Origin: Streptomyces deccanensis
GTDB lineage: Bacteria > Actinomycetota > Actinomycetes > Streptomycetales > Streptomycetaceae
Direction: 5' to 3'
NCBI RefSeq assembly: GCF_022385335.1
Contig: NZ_CP092431.1
Span: 3,410,001 to 3,474,000, forward strand
DNA length: 64,000 nucleotides
The notes beneath the pieces are model-generated. The model did no database searches and was not told the origin of the DNA. It worked only from the letters and a program-made list of their open reading frames with translations. Of this stretch, positions 27,668 through 35,099 are shown one piece after another (the first letter of the stretch is position 1; each line of letters starts with the position of its first letter). Both the position numbers and the translations under genes were made by a program.

Positions 27668-28773
27668 CGCCCCTCGCTCCCGGCCTGACCGCCCTGGCCG
27701 CTGCCGACCTGGGCGGAGGCCCGCTCGGCCTGCGCGGCGGCGATCTCGGCGGCCAGCACCTCGACGAGTTCCCCGGCGGGCAGCGCGCGGGCCATCCTGT
27801 GGCCCTGCCCGGCCCACAGTGCCATGCCCTGGGCGTCCCTGGCCTGGGCGGCGGCCTTGCGCAGCGGCGAGGTGAGGTGGTGGACCTCCGGGTAGGCGGC
27901 GGGCGCGTACGGGCCGTGCTCGCGCAGGAACCGATTGACCAGGCCCCGGGCCGGACGGCCGGAGAAGGCGCGGGTCAGCTCGGTGCGGACGAAGAGGGGG
28001 TCGGTCAGGGCCTGCTTGTGCACGGCGTGCGCGCCGGACTCGGCGGTGGCGAGGAACGCCGTGCCGAGCTGGGCCGCGCTGACGCCGGCCGTGAGGAGGG
28101 CGGCGATCTGGCCGCCGCGCATGATGCCGCCGGCCGCGACCATCGGCAGCGCCACGGCCTCGCGGACCTGGGCGACCAGCGAGAGCAGCCCGATGCCGGC
28201 GCGGTCCCGCTCGGGGTCGTCACGATGGGTGCCCTGGTGGCCTCCGGCCTCGACGCCCTGCACGATCACGGCGTGGGCCCCGGACCGCTCCACGGCCTGC
28301 GCCTCCTCCGCCGAGGTCGCGGTGACCAGGGTGAGGGTGCCCTTGCGGGCGAGGGAGTCGATGACCTCGGGCGTCGGGCAGCCGAAGTGGAACGACACCA
28401 CCGGCACCGGGTTGTCGAGCAGCACCGCGAGCTTGGCCTCGTAGCCGTCGTCGCGTCCGCTGTCCGGGTCGCCCAGCTCGGCGTCGTACCAGGTGGCCTC
28501 ACCGGCGAGCTGCTCCGCGTAGACCTCGACGGCGGCGGGCTCGGCATACTCCGGCTGCGGCATGAAGAGGTTCACGCCGAAGGGGCGGGAGGTGAGCCCC
28601 CGGAGCGCCTTGATCTCCTGGTACATCCCGTCGGCCGTCTTGTACCCGGCGGCGAGGAACCCCAGCCCGCCGGCCTCGGACACGGCGGCGGCCAACCGCG
28701 GCACGGACACGCCGCCCGCCATCGGGGCCTGCACGATCGGGAGCGGGACGAGATCGGTCAGTGCGGAGGACAT
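27664..28773 (-). CDS. Nitronate monooxygenase family flavoprotein
   Basis: 369 aa FMN-dependent TIM-barrel enzyme. Family marks are IVQAPMAGGVS at the N-terminus, VVSFHFGCP in the middle, QGVEAGGHQG (phosphate-binding and catalytic-His region) and AAGGIMRGGQIAALLTAGVSAAQLGTAF. It oxidises alkyl nitronates such as propionate-3-nitronate, which protects against nitro toxins. It is translationally coupled to rsmE. The 240-bp gap upstream holds a full dispersed repeat. Confidence 0.9.
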   Translation of the reverse strand: MSSALTDLVPLPIVQAPMAGGVSVPRLAAAVSEAGGLGFLAAGYKTADGMYQEIKALRGLTSRPFGVNLFMPQPEYAEPAAVEVYAEQLAGEATWYDAELGDPDSGRDDGYEAKLAVLLDNPVPVVSFHFGCPTPEVIDSLARKGTLTLVTATSAEEAQAVERSGAHAVIVQGVEAGGHQGTHRDDPERDRAGIGLLSLVAQVREAVALPMVAAGGIMRGGQIAALLTAGVSAAQLGTAFLATAESGAHAVHKQALTDPLFVRTELTRAFSGRPARGLVNRFLREHGPYAPAAYPEVHHLTSPLRKAAAQARDAQGMALWAGQGHRMARALPAGELVEVLAAEIAAAQAERASAQVGSGQGGQAGSEGR

Positions 28774-28846
28774 GACGGCATGGTGCCATGCCCTCCGGGT
28801 GGAGCCGAATCGGGTACGGGGGGTTGTTCGTCGGGTGCGGGTGGGT

Positions 28847-28970
28847 GGGGGCTGGTCACGCAGTTCCCCGCGCCCCTGAAAAGCCGGGGCTGCGCCCCGT
28901 GCTTTTCAGGCCCGCAGGGCCTGGTCTTTCAGGGGCGCGGGGAACTGCGCGAGAAGCCCCACGCAGCCGC
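28847..28970. repeat. Dispersed intergenic repeat, full paired copy
   Basis: Arms at 28859-28881 and 28927-28949 form a perfect 23-bp inverted repeat with the same core GGGGCGCGGGGAACTGCGCG. Internal hairpins are AAAAGCCGGGGC/GCCCCGTGCTTTT and CAGGCCCGCAGGGCCTG. It lies between dnaJ and the nitronate monooxygenase gene, so it likely ends the hrcA-dnaJ message. Confidence 0.88.
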
Positions 28971-29013
28971 ACCCGACGACGCACCCACTCAGCGCGCCCG
29001 CGAACACACCCAC

Positions 29014-30150
29014 TCAGCGCCCGTTGAACGCGTCCTTCAGCCGAGAGAACAGCCCCTGCTGACCGGGCTGGAACTGCCCCGTCGGCCGTTCCTCCCCGCG
29101 CAGCGCGGCCAGCTGCCGCAGCAACCCCTCCTGCTCGGGGTCCAGCTTCGACGGCGTCTGCACCTCGACGTGGACGATCAGATCCCCACGCCCGCCACCC
29201 CGCAGATGAGTGACACCGCGCCCGTGCAGCGGGATCGACTGCCCGGACTGCGTGCCGGGCCGGATGTCGACCTCCTCAAGACCGTCCAGCGTCTCCAGCG
29301 GCACCTTCGTGCCGAGCGCCGCCGCCGTCATCGGGATCGTCACCGTGCAGTGCAGATCGTCGCCGCGCCGCTGGAACATCGGGTGCGGCAGCTCGTGGAT
29401 CTCGACGTAGAGGTCACCGGCGGGACCGCCACCGGGCCCGACCTCGCCCTCGCCGGCCAGCTGGATCCGCGTGCCGTTGTCGACACCGGCCGGGATCTTG
29501 ACCGTCAGCGTCCGCCGCGACCGCACCCGCCCGTCGCCCGCGCACTCGGGGCACGGGTTCGGGACGATCGTGCCGAAGCCCTGGCACTGCGGGCAGGGCC
29601 GGGAGGTCATGACCTGGCCGAGGAAGGACCGCGTGACCTGCGAGACCTCACCACGGCCCCGGCACATGTCACAGGTCTGGGCGGTGGTGCCGGGAGCGGC
29701 CCCCTCGCCACTGCACGTCGTACAGACGACGGCCGTGTCGACCTGGATGTCCTTCGTCGTGCCGAAGGCCGCCTCGTCGAGGTCGATCTCCAGCCGGATC
29801 ATCGCGTCCTGACCCCGGCGGGTGCGCGAGCGGGGACCCCGCTGCGACGCCGTGCCGAAGAACGCGTCCATGATGTCCGAGAAGTTGCCGAAGCCGCCTG
29901 CGCCGAAGCCGCCCGCGCCTCCGCCGCCCGCCTGGGACAGCGGGTCGCCGCCGAGGTCGTAGACCTGCTTCTTCTGCGGGTCCGACAACACCTCGTAGGC
30001 GGCGTTGATCTCCTTGAACCGCTCCTGGGTCTTCGGATCGGGATTGACGTCCGGGTGCAGCTCGCGCGCGAGCCTCCGGAACGCCTTCTTGATCTCGTCC
30101 TGGGACGCGTCGCGGCGCACGCCGAGCACGGCGTAGTAGTCCGTGGCCAC
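29014..30150 (-). CDS. dnaJ: Chaperone DnaJ (second, HrcA-linked type)
   Basis: 378 aa type-I J protein. The J domain (residues 4-70) has the HPD motif in LHPDVNPD. A Gly/Phe-rich region (75-110, GGGGAGGFGAGGFGNFSDI) follows. Four CxxCxGxG zinc modules are present (CTTCSGEG, CDMCRGRG, CPQCQGFG, CPECAGDG), then the substrate-binding C-terminal domains. The GTG start directly follows the hrcA stop (TAAGTG) with GGAG inside hrcA, so both are coupled and under HrcA/CIRCE heat-shock control. Confidence 0.96.
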   Translation of the reverse strand: MATDYYAVLGVRRDASQDEIKKAFRRLARELHPDVNPDPKTQERFKEINAAYEVLSDPQKKQVYDLGGDPLSQAGGGGAGGFGAGGFGNFSDIMDAFFGTASQRGPRSRTRRGQDAMIRLEIDLDEAAFGTTKDIQVDTAVVCTTCSGEGAAPGTTAQTCDMCRGRGEVSQVTRSFLGQVMTSRPCPQCQGFGTIVPNPCPECAGDGRVRSRRTLTVKIPAGVDNGTRIQLAGEGEVGPGGGPAGDLYVEIHELPHPMFQRRGDDLHCTVTIPMTAAALGTKVPLETLDGLEEVDIRPGTQSGQSIPLHGRGVTHLRGGGRGDLIVHVEVQTPSKLDPEQEGLLRQLAALRGEERPTGQFQPGQQGLFSRLKDAFNGR

Positions 30151-31167
30151 TTAAGACTCCGCCAGGATCTGTCCGACGTACCGTGCCACCGCTCGTACCG
30201 CTCCCATCGTTCCCGGATAGTCCATGCGCGTAGGTCCGACCACGCCCAGCTTCGCTACTGCCTCGCCGCCCGAACCGTAGCCGACGGAGACGACGGACGT
30301 GGAGTTGAGTCCCTCATACGCGTTCTCATGACCGATGCGTACGGTCATGCCCGAATCCCCGGCCTCGCCAAGCAACTTGAGGAGGACGACCTGCTCCTCC
30401 AAGGCTTCCAGAACGGGCCGGATGGTGAGGGGGAAGTCATGTCCGAAGCGGGTGAGATTGGCGGTTCCGCCGATCATCAGCCGCTCCTCGCTCTCCTCGA
30501 CCAGTGCCTCCAGCAGGGTGGAGAGCACCGTCGAGACCGTGCCCCGGTCCTCGACGTCGAACGCCTCCGGCAGGTCCTCGACCAGCCGGGGCACATCGGT
30601 GAACCGGCGGCCCGCGACCTTGCTGTTCAGCCGGGCGCGCAGGTCCGCGAGTGACGTTTCTCCGAAGGGCGCCGGGCAGTCCACCAGCCGCTGTTCCACC
30701 CGTCCGGTGTCCGTGATCAGCACGAGCATCAGCCGGGCCGGGGCCAGCGACAGCAGCTCCACGTGCCGCACGGTCGAGCGGGTGAGCGACGGGTACTGCA
30801 CGACGGCGACCTGCCGCGTCAGCTGCGCCAGCAGCCGTACGGTCCGCGCCACCACGTCGTCGAGGTCGACCGCGCCGTCCAGGAAGTTCTGGATGGCGCG
30901 CCGCTCGGGCGGCGTCATCGGCTTGACGCCCGCCAGCTTGTCGACGAAGAGCCGGTACCCCTTGTCGGTGGGGATGCGGCCCGCGCTGGTGTGGGGCTGG
31001 GCGATGAAGCCCTCGTCCTCCAGCGCCGCCATGTCGTTGCGGACGGTCGCCGGGGAGACCCCCAGGTTGTGCCGCTCCGTGAGCGCCTTGGACCCGACCG
31101 GCTCCTCGGTGCCCACGTAGTCCTGGACGATGGCGCGCAGCACCTGGAGCCTGCGTTCACTGAGCAT
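30151..31167 (-). CDS. hrcA: Heat-inducible transcription repressor HrcA
   Basis: 338 aa repressor of heat-shock genes. N-terminal winged helix (residues 1-75) with [19 protein letters not shown] and the [14 protein letters not shown] hinge; a central GAF-like dimer domain; and [11 protein letters not shown]. The start MLSERRLQ has GGAGG about 11 bases upstream and gives the normal HrcA length. A perfect CIRCE element lies 41 bases before this start, so it controls its own operon hrcA-dnaJ. Confidence 0.97.
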   Translation of the reverse strand: MLSERRLQVLRAIVQDYVGTEEPVGSKALTERHNLGVSPATVRNDMAALEDEGFIAQPHTSAGRIPTDKGYRLFVDKLAGVKPMTPPERRAIQNFLDGAVDLDDVVARTVRLLAQLTRQVAVVQYPSLTRSTVRHVELLSLAPARLMLVLITDTGRVEQRLVDCPAPFGETSLADLRARLNSKVAGRRFTDVPRLVEDLPEAFDVEDRGTVSTVLSTLLEALVEESEERLMIGGTANLTRFGHDFPLTIRPVLEALEEQVVLLKLLGEAGDSGMTVRIGHENAYEGLNSTSVVSVGYGSGGEAVAKLGVVGPTRMDYPGTMGAVRAVARYVGQILAES

Positions 31168-31207
31168 CGTCGCGCACACCTCCAGCTCGCTCTCGTGTGA
31201 CTCCCCC

Positions 31208-31234
31208 TTGGCACTCACCCCGGGCGAGTGCCAA
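31208..31234 (-). promoter_or_regulatory. CIRCE element (HrcA operator)
   Basis: TTGGCACTC at 31208-31216, nine-base spacer, GAGTGCCAA at 31226-31234: a perfect 9-bp inverted repeat matching the CIRCE consensus (TTAGCACTC-N9-GAGTGCTAA) with one symmetric change. It is directly upstream of hrcA. Confidence 0.96.
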
Positions 31235-31443
31235 CACTCCCCGCCCAGTGTACGGCGGTGGGGTACGCCCCCGGCAAGGCCGGTCCAGCCATGTCATGCC
31301 GACGTGTACCGACCTGTCCGCCGATGTCGGGCCACCTCGCGACCACCGCCGGGCGGCAGGCCGCGCGACCTCCCTCACACCCTCCCCGCGCCCTCCCCGC
31401 GCCCTTTCGCGCCCTCCTTCACCGGCGGGCGCCGGGCTACAGC

Positions 31444-31449
31444 TAGCGT
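31444..31449 (+). promoter_or_regulatory. Probable -10 box of a leaderless transcript
   Basis: TAGCGT lies exactly at -12 to -7 from the ATG at 31456, and the segment between (CGGTGC) has no Shine-Dalgarno sequence. The upstream 200 bases hold only a small CCTCCCCGCG tandem and no gene. Confidence 0.5.
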
Positions 31450-31455
31450 CGGTGC

Positions 31456-32211
31456 ATGACGGTGACTTGGGAAGAGTGCGGGTGGCAGGGATTGACGCCA
31501 CGGGTCGGACGGTGCCGCCTTCCCGGCTGGGACTGCACGGTCGGGCTGGTGTCCGGGGACGGCGCGGCCCTGATGATCGACGCGGGGTCCAGCCTGCGGG
31601 AGGGCGCCCGGTTGCGCACCGAGGCGTGCCGACTGCTCGGTGGCGCGCGTGTGACACATCTCGCGCTGACCCACCCCCACTTCGACCATGTCTTCGGGGC
31701 GGCCGCGTTCGCCGGGGTGGAGGTCTTCGGCGCGGTGGGCGTCGACGGTGTCCTGGCCCGTGACCGCGACGCCCTCCGCGCGGACGCCGTGCACCACGGT
31801 CTGCCCCCGGCGGACGCCACCGAGGCCGCCGACCTCCTCGTCCTGCCCCGCCACCTGGTCTCCGGCGAGCGGACGCTCGACCTGGGGGGCGGTCTCCAGG
31901 TGCTGCTGGCGAACGTGGGGCCGGGACACACCGCACACGACCTGGTGGTCCTGGTCCCGGGCACACCGGCCACGGCGGGGTCCGCGGGTTCGCCGGAGGT
32001 CGTCTTCTGCGGGGACCTGGTCGAGGAGTCCGGCGAACCCCAGGCCGGCCCCGACGGCGTCCCCTCCCGCTGGCCGGACGCGTTGGACCGTCTGCTGGCC
32101 CTCGGCGGCGAGGACGCCCTGTACGTCCCCGGTCACGGGGCGGTGGTGGACGCGGCGTTCGTCCGGGCCCAACGCGACGCCCTGGCACGGCGCTTCGGCG
32201 TGTCGGGCTGA
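31456..32211 (+). CDS. Metallo-beta-lactamase-fold hydrolase
   Basis: 251 aa. The zinc motif is THPHFDHVFG (about residues 72-81), additional ligands are in GPGHTAHDL and VFCGDLVEE, and the last His in VPGHGAVVD. This is the MBL set of general thiolester or lactone hydrolases, and the substrate cannot be named. Divergent from hrcA and followed 41 bases later by the DUF3097 gene. Probably leaderless (see the promoter entry). Confidence 0.9.
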   Translation: MTVTWEECGWQGLTPRVGRCRLPGWDCTVGLVSGDGAALMIDAGSSLREGARLRTEACRLLGGARVTHLALTHPHFDHVFGAAAFAGVEVFGAVGVDGVLARDRDALRADAVHHGLPPADATEAADLLVLPRHLVSGERTLDLGGGLQVLLANVGPGHTAHDLVVLVPGTPATAGSAGSPEVVFCGDLVEESGEPQAGPDGVPSRWPDALDRLLALGGEDALYVPGHGAVVDAAFVRAQRDALARRFGVSG

Positions 32212-32239
32212 GTACGGCGTATCCGGGCGCCGCTTCTCC

Positions 32240-32245
32240 TATCGT
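32240..32245 (+). promoter_or_regulatory. Probable -10 box of a near-leaderless transcript
   Basis: TATCGT lies at -13 to -8 from the ATG at 32253 with no Shine-Dalgarno sequence between, similar to the arrangement before the preceding MBL gene. Confidence 0.4.
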
Positions 32246-32252
32246 CATCCGA

Positions 32253-33068
32253 ATGCGCCAGTACTCACCCGACCTGACCCCTCCCTGGAAGAAGTCCCAG
32301 CCGGCACCCGAGGTCCCGGCCGACCCCGGACTGGTCGTCGAGGAGCCCACCACCGGCTTCTGCGGCGCGGTCGTCCGCTGCGAGGCGGGCACGGTGACGC
32401 TGGAGGACCGCTTCGGCAAGCACCGCGTGTTCCCGCTGGAACCCCGGGGCTTCCTGCTGGAGGGCCGGGTCGTGACGCTGGTCCGGCCCACGTCGTCGGC
32501 GCCCGTCCGCCCCTCCCGCACCGCCTCCGGCTCGGTGGCCGTGCCGGGCGCCCGCGCGCGCGTGGCCCGGGCCGGACGCATCTACGTCGAGGGCCGCCAC
32601 GACGCGGAACTCGTCGAGAAGGTCTGGGGCGACGACCTGCGCGTCGAGGGCGTGGTGGTGGAGTACCTGGAGGGCGTGGACGACCTGCCCGCGATCGTCG
32701 CGGACTTCGCACCGGGGCCGGACGCGCGCCTCGGGGTCCTGGTCGACCATCTGGTCCCGGGCAGCAAGGAGTCCCGTATCGCGGCCTCGGTGACGAGCGA
32801 ACACGCGCTGGTCGTGGGGCACCCGTACATCGACATCTGGGAGGCGGTGAAGCCGTCGTCGGTGGGCATCCCGGCGTGGCCGCGCGTACCGCGCGGGCAG
32901 GACTGGAAGACGGGGGTGTGCCGGGCGCTGGGGTGGCCTTCGGACAACACCGGGGCGGTGTGGCAGGCGATTCTGGGGCGGGTGGGGTCCTACAAGGACC
33001 TGGAGCCGGAGCTGCTGGGTCGGGTGGAGGAACTGATCGACTTCGTCACGGGTAGCGGTGAGGCCTGA
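32253..33068 (+). CDS. DUF3097 family protein
   Basis: 271 aa, a conserved actinobacterial protein. The C-terminal half has a Toprim-like look: RIYVEGRHDAELVEKVWGDD (Glu/Asp of a metal site), LGVLVDHLVPGSKE and GHPYIDIWEAVKP. The N-terminal ~90 residues form a small beta domain. It may act on nucleic acid because of that similarity, but no function is established. Its last 23 bases overlap the convergent Uma2 gene. Confidence 0.88.
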   Translation: MRQYSPDLTPPWKKSQPAPEVPADPGLVVEEPTTGFCGAVVRCEAGTVTLEDRFGKHRVFPLEPRGFLLEGRVVTLVRPTSSAPVRPSRTASGSVAVPGARARVARAGRIYVEGRHDAELVEKVWGDDLRVEGVVVEYLEGVDDLPAIVADFAPGPDARLGVLVDHLVPGSKESRIAASVTSEHALVVGHPYIDIWEAVKPSSVGIPAWPRVPRGQDWKTGVCRALGWPSDNTGAVWQAILGRVGSYKDLEPELLGRVEELIDFVTGSGEA

Positions 33069-33636
33069 CGTTCTCGTAGGCGGCGAACTCGCTCGTGTCC
33101 AGCTCGATGCCGATGGGCTCCAGCGGGGTGAGGTCGCCGAACTTGGTGATGCGCTGGCACCTGTAGTCCGCGTCCTCGCCCTGGCCGGTCGGTTCAGTAA
33201 GCAGTACGCACTGGGCCATGACGGGATCGATGATGAAATAGGCGGGCACCCCTGCCGCCGCGTAGATCGACCGTTTGACGCCATAGTCGCGGGCCACGCT
33301 CGTCTTGGAGACGACCTCCAGGAGCATGGTGATGACCTCGGACGGCATCAGCCTCCCGTGGCCTGGTCCAGCGCCGCGTTCAATCACCACCAGGTCCGGC
33401 TGCGGCTCGCTGGTCTCTTCGAGCATCGCGATGTCCTGGGTTTGCAGTCGCCGCCACTGCTGGCGGGGGATCTGGTCCACAACCGCCTCCAGGATGTCGT
33501 TGTGGGCCACGTCCGGCCCCGCCATCATCACAATTTCCCCCCGGAGGAGCTCGACCTTGAATCCTTCGGGAAACTCAAAGCTCTCGAAGAACTTCACGAT
33601 GTCGGTGGTCATCGGTCGGTCGTCCACAGCGGTCAT
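33046..33636 (-). CDS. Uma2 family putative endonuclease
   Basis: 196 aa with a PD-(D/E)XK-type fold. The family order is KVELLRGEIVMM...GPDVAH, then PQPDLVVIE (metal Asp), then MLLEVVSKTSVARDYGVKR (Glu and Lys of the active site), then IYAAAGVPAYFIIDP. The start (MTAVDDR) has GGAGGG nine bases upstream. Uma2 proteins are numerous in Streptomyces and their biological role is not settled. Its 3' end is antisense to the DUF3097 gene over 23 bases. Confidence 0.88.
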   Translation of the reverse strand: MTAVDDRPMTTDIVKFFESFEFPEGFKVELLRGEIVMMAGPDVAHNDILEAVVDQIPRQQWRRLQTQDIAMLEETSEPQPDLVVIERGAGPGHGRLMPSEVITMLLEVVSKTSVARDYGVKRSIYAAAGVPAYFIIDPVMAQCVLLTEPTGQGEDADYRCQRITKFGDLTPLEPIGIELDTSEFAAYENVRPHRYP

Positions 33637-33740
33637 CTCCGCAGCCCTCCGGTTTCCGCCACCGTGCAATTACGGCGGCAGCGTACGAACCAGGTTAGGT
33701 ACCGAACCCCCGTTCCGCACCGATTCACCCACGCGAGTGA

Positions 33741-34982
33741 TCAGTCCACCAGGTCCCGCACCACCGCGTCCGCCAGCAACCGCCCCCGCAGGGTGAGCAC
33801 CGCGCGGCCCTCCGCGTACGGGGCCGGTTCCAGGAGGCCGTCGGACAAGGCACGGGCGGCCGCCGCCGCGCCCTCCTCCCGCAGCAACGACAACGGGCAC
33901 CCCTCCCGCAGCCGCAGCTCCAGCAGGATGCGCTCGACGCGGCGGTCCTCGTCCGCCAGCAGCTCGCGCCCGGCGCCCGGGGACCGGCCCGCCGCCAGCG
34001 CGCCCGCGTACGCGCCGGGGTGCTTGACGTTCCACCAGCGCACGCCGCCGACATGGCTGTGGGCGCCCGGTCCCGCGCCCCACCAGTCGGCGCCGCGCCA
34101 GTACAGCTCGTTGTGGAGGCAGCGCCCGGCGTCGGACGTGGCCCAGTTGGAGACCTCGTACCAGTCGAACCCCGCCGCCGAGAGCGTCTCCTCGGCGATG
34201 AGATACCGGTCGGCGTGCACGTCGTCGTCGGTCATCGGCACCTCGCCCCGGCGGATCCGCCGCGCCAGCTGCGTGCCCTCCTCGACGATCAGCGCGTACG
34301 CGGAGACGTGGTCCGGCCCGGCGCCGAGCGCGGCGTCCAGGGAGGCCCGCCAGTCGTCGTCCGACTCGCCCGGCGTGCCGTAGATCAGGTCGAGGTTGAC
34401 GTGGTCGAAGCCGGCGGCGCGCGCCTCCGCCACGCACGCCTCGGGGCGCCCCGGCGTGTGCGTACGGTCGAGGATCTTCAGCACGTGCTGCCGCGCGCTC
34501 TGCATACCGAACGAGAGCCGGTTGAATCCGCCCGCTCGCAGGGTCTCCAGATACGCGGGGTCGACCGACTCCGGGTTCGCCTCGGTCGTCACCTCCGCGT
34601 CGTCCGCGAGACCGAACTCCTCCCGGATCGCCCCCAGCATCCGTACGAGGTCGTCGGCGGCCAGCAGGGTCGGCGTGCCGCCGCCGACGAAGACCGTACG
34701 GACGGGACGCGGATCGTCGCCCATGACCTTGCGGGCGAGGCGGATCTCGTCGACGACCGTGTCGGCGTAGTTGTCGCGGGAGGCGAGGACGCCGCCGGTG
34801 CCGCGCAGCTCGGTGGCGGTGTAGGTGTTGAAGTCGCAGTAGCCGCAGCGGGTCGCGCAGTACGGGACGTGGAGATAGAACCCGAGGGGACGCTCGGCCG
34901 CGTCGGCCAGGGCGTGCGCGGGCAACGCCCCGTCGTCGGGGACGGGCTCGCCGTCGGGGAGTGCGGAAGGCATGTCCTCCAT
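33741..34982 (-). CDS. hemW: HemW-type radical SAM protein (haem chaperone)
   Basis: 413 aa. The radical-SAM cluster motif is CATRCGYC (Cys42, Cys46, Cys49) after FYLHVPY. Next come VFVGGGTPTLL, FGMQSARQHVLKIL and the HemN_C domain with GVRWWNVKHPGAY. HemW inserts haem into respiratory enzymes; it lacks the extra residues of true coproporphyrinogen oxidase HemN. Start is ATG at 34982, an alternative ATG at 34973 has GGAGG too close. Lies next to DUF3097/hrcA, the usual actinobacterial order. Confidence 0.92.
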   Translation of the reverse strand: MEDMPSALPDGEPVPDDGALPAHALADAAERPLGFYLHVPYCATRCGYCDFNTYTATELRGTGGVLASRDNYADTVVDEIRLARKVMGDDPRPVRTVFVGGGTPTLLAADDLVRMLGAIREEFGLADDAEVTTEANPESVDPAYLETLRAGGFNRLSFGMQSARQHVLKILDRTHTPGRPEACVAEARAAGFDHVNLDLIYGTPGESDDDWRASLDAALGAGPDHVSAYALIVEEGTQLARRIRRGEVPMTDDDVHADRYLIAEETLSAAGFDWYEVSNWATSDAGRCLHNELYWRGADWWGAGPGAHSHVGGVRWWNVKHPGAYAGALAAGRSPGAGRELLADEDRRVERILLELRLREGCPLSLLREEGAAAAARALSDGLLEPAPYAEGRAVLTLRGRLLADAVVRDLVD

Positions 34983-35099
34983 TGTCCAGCACCCCCGCCG
35001 GTCCTCGGCCCGCTCTTGATCCGCCGCCCTCGATCCGCCGCCGTCGTGCCCCTGCTCCGACCCTGCTCCGACCCTGGTGACGCCCTGCTCCGGCCGCTG

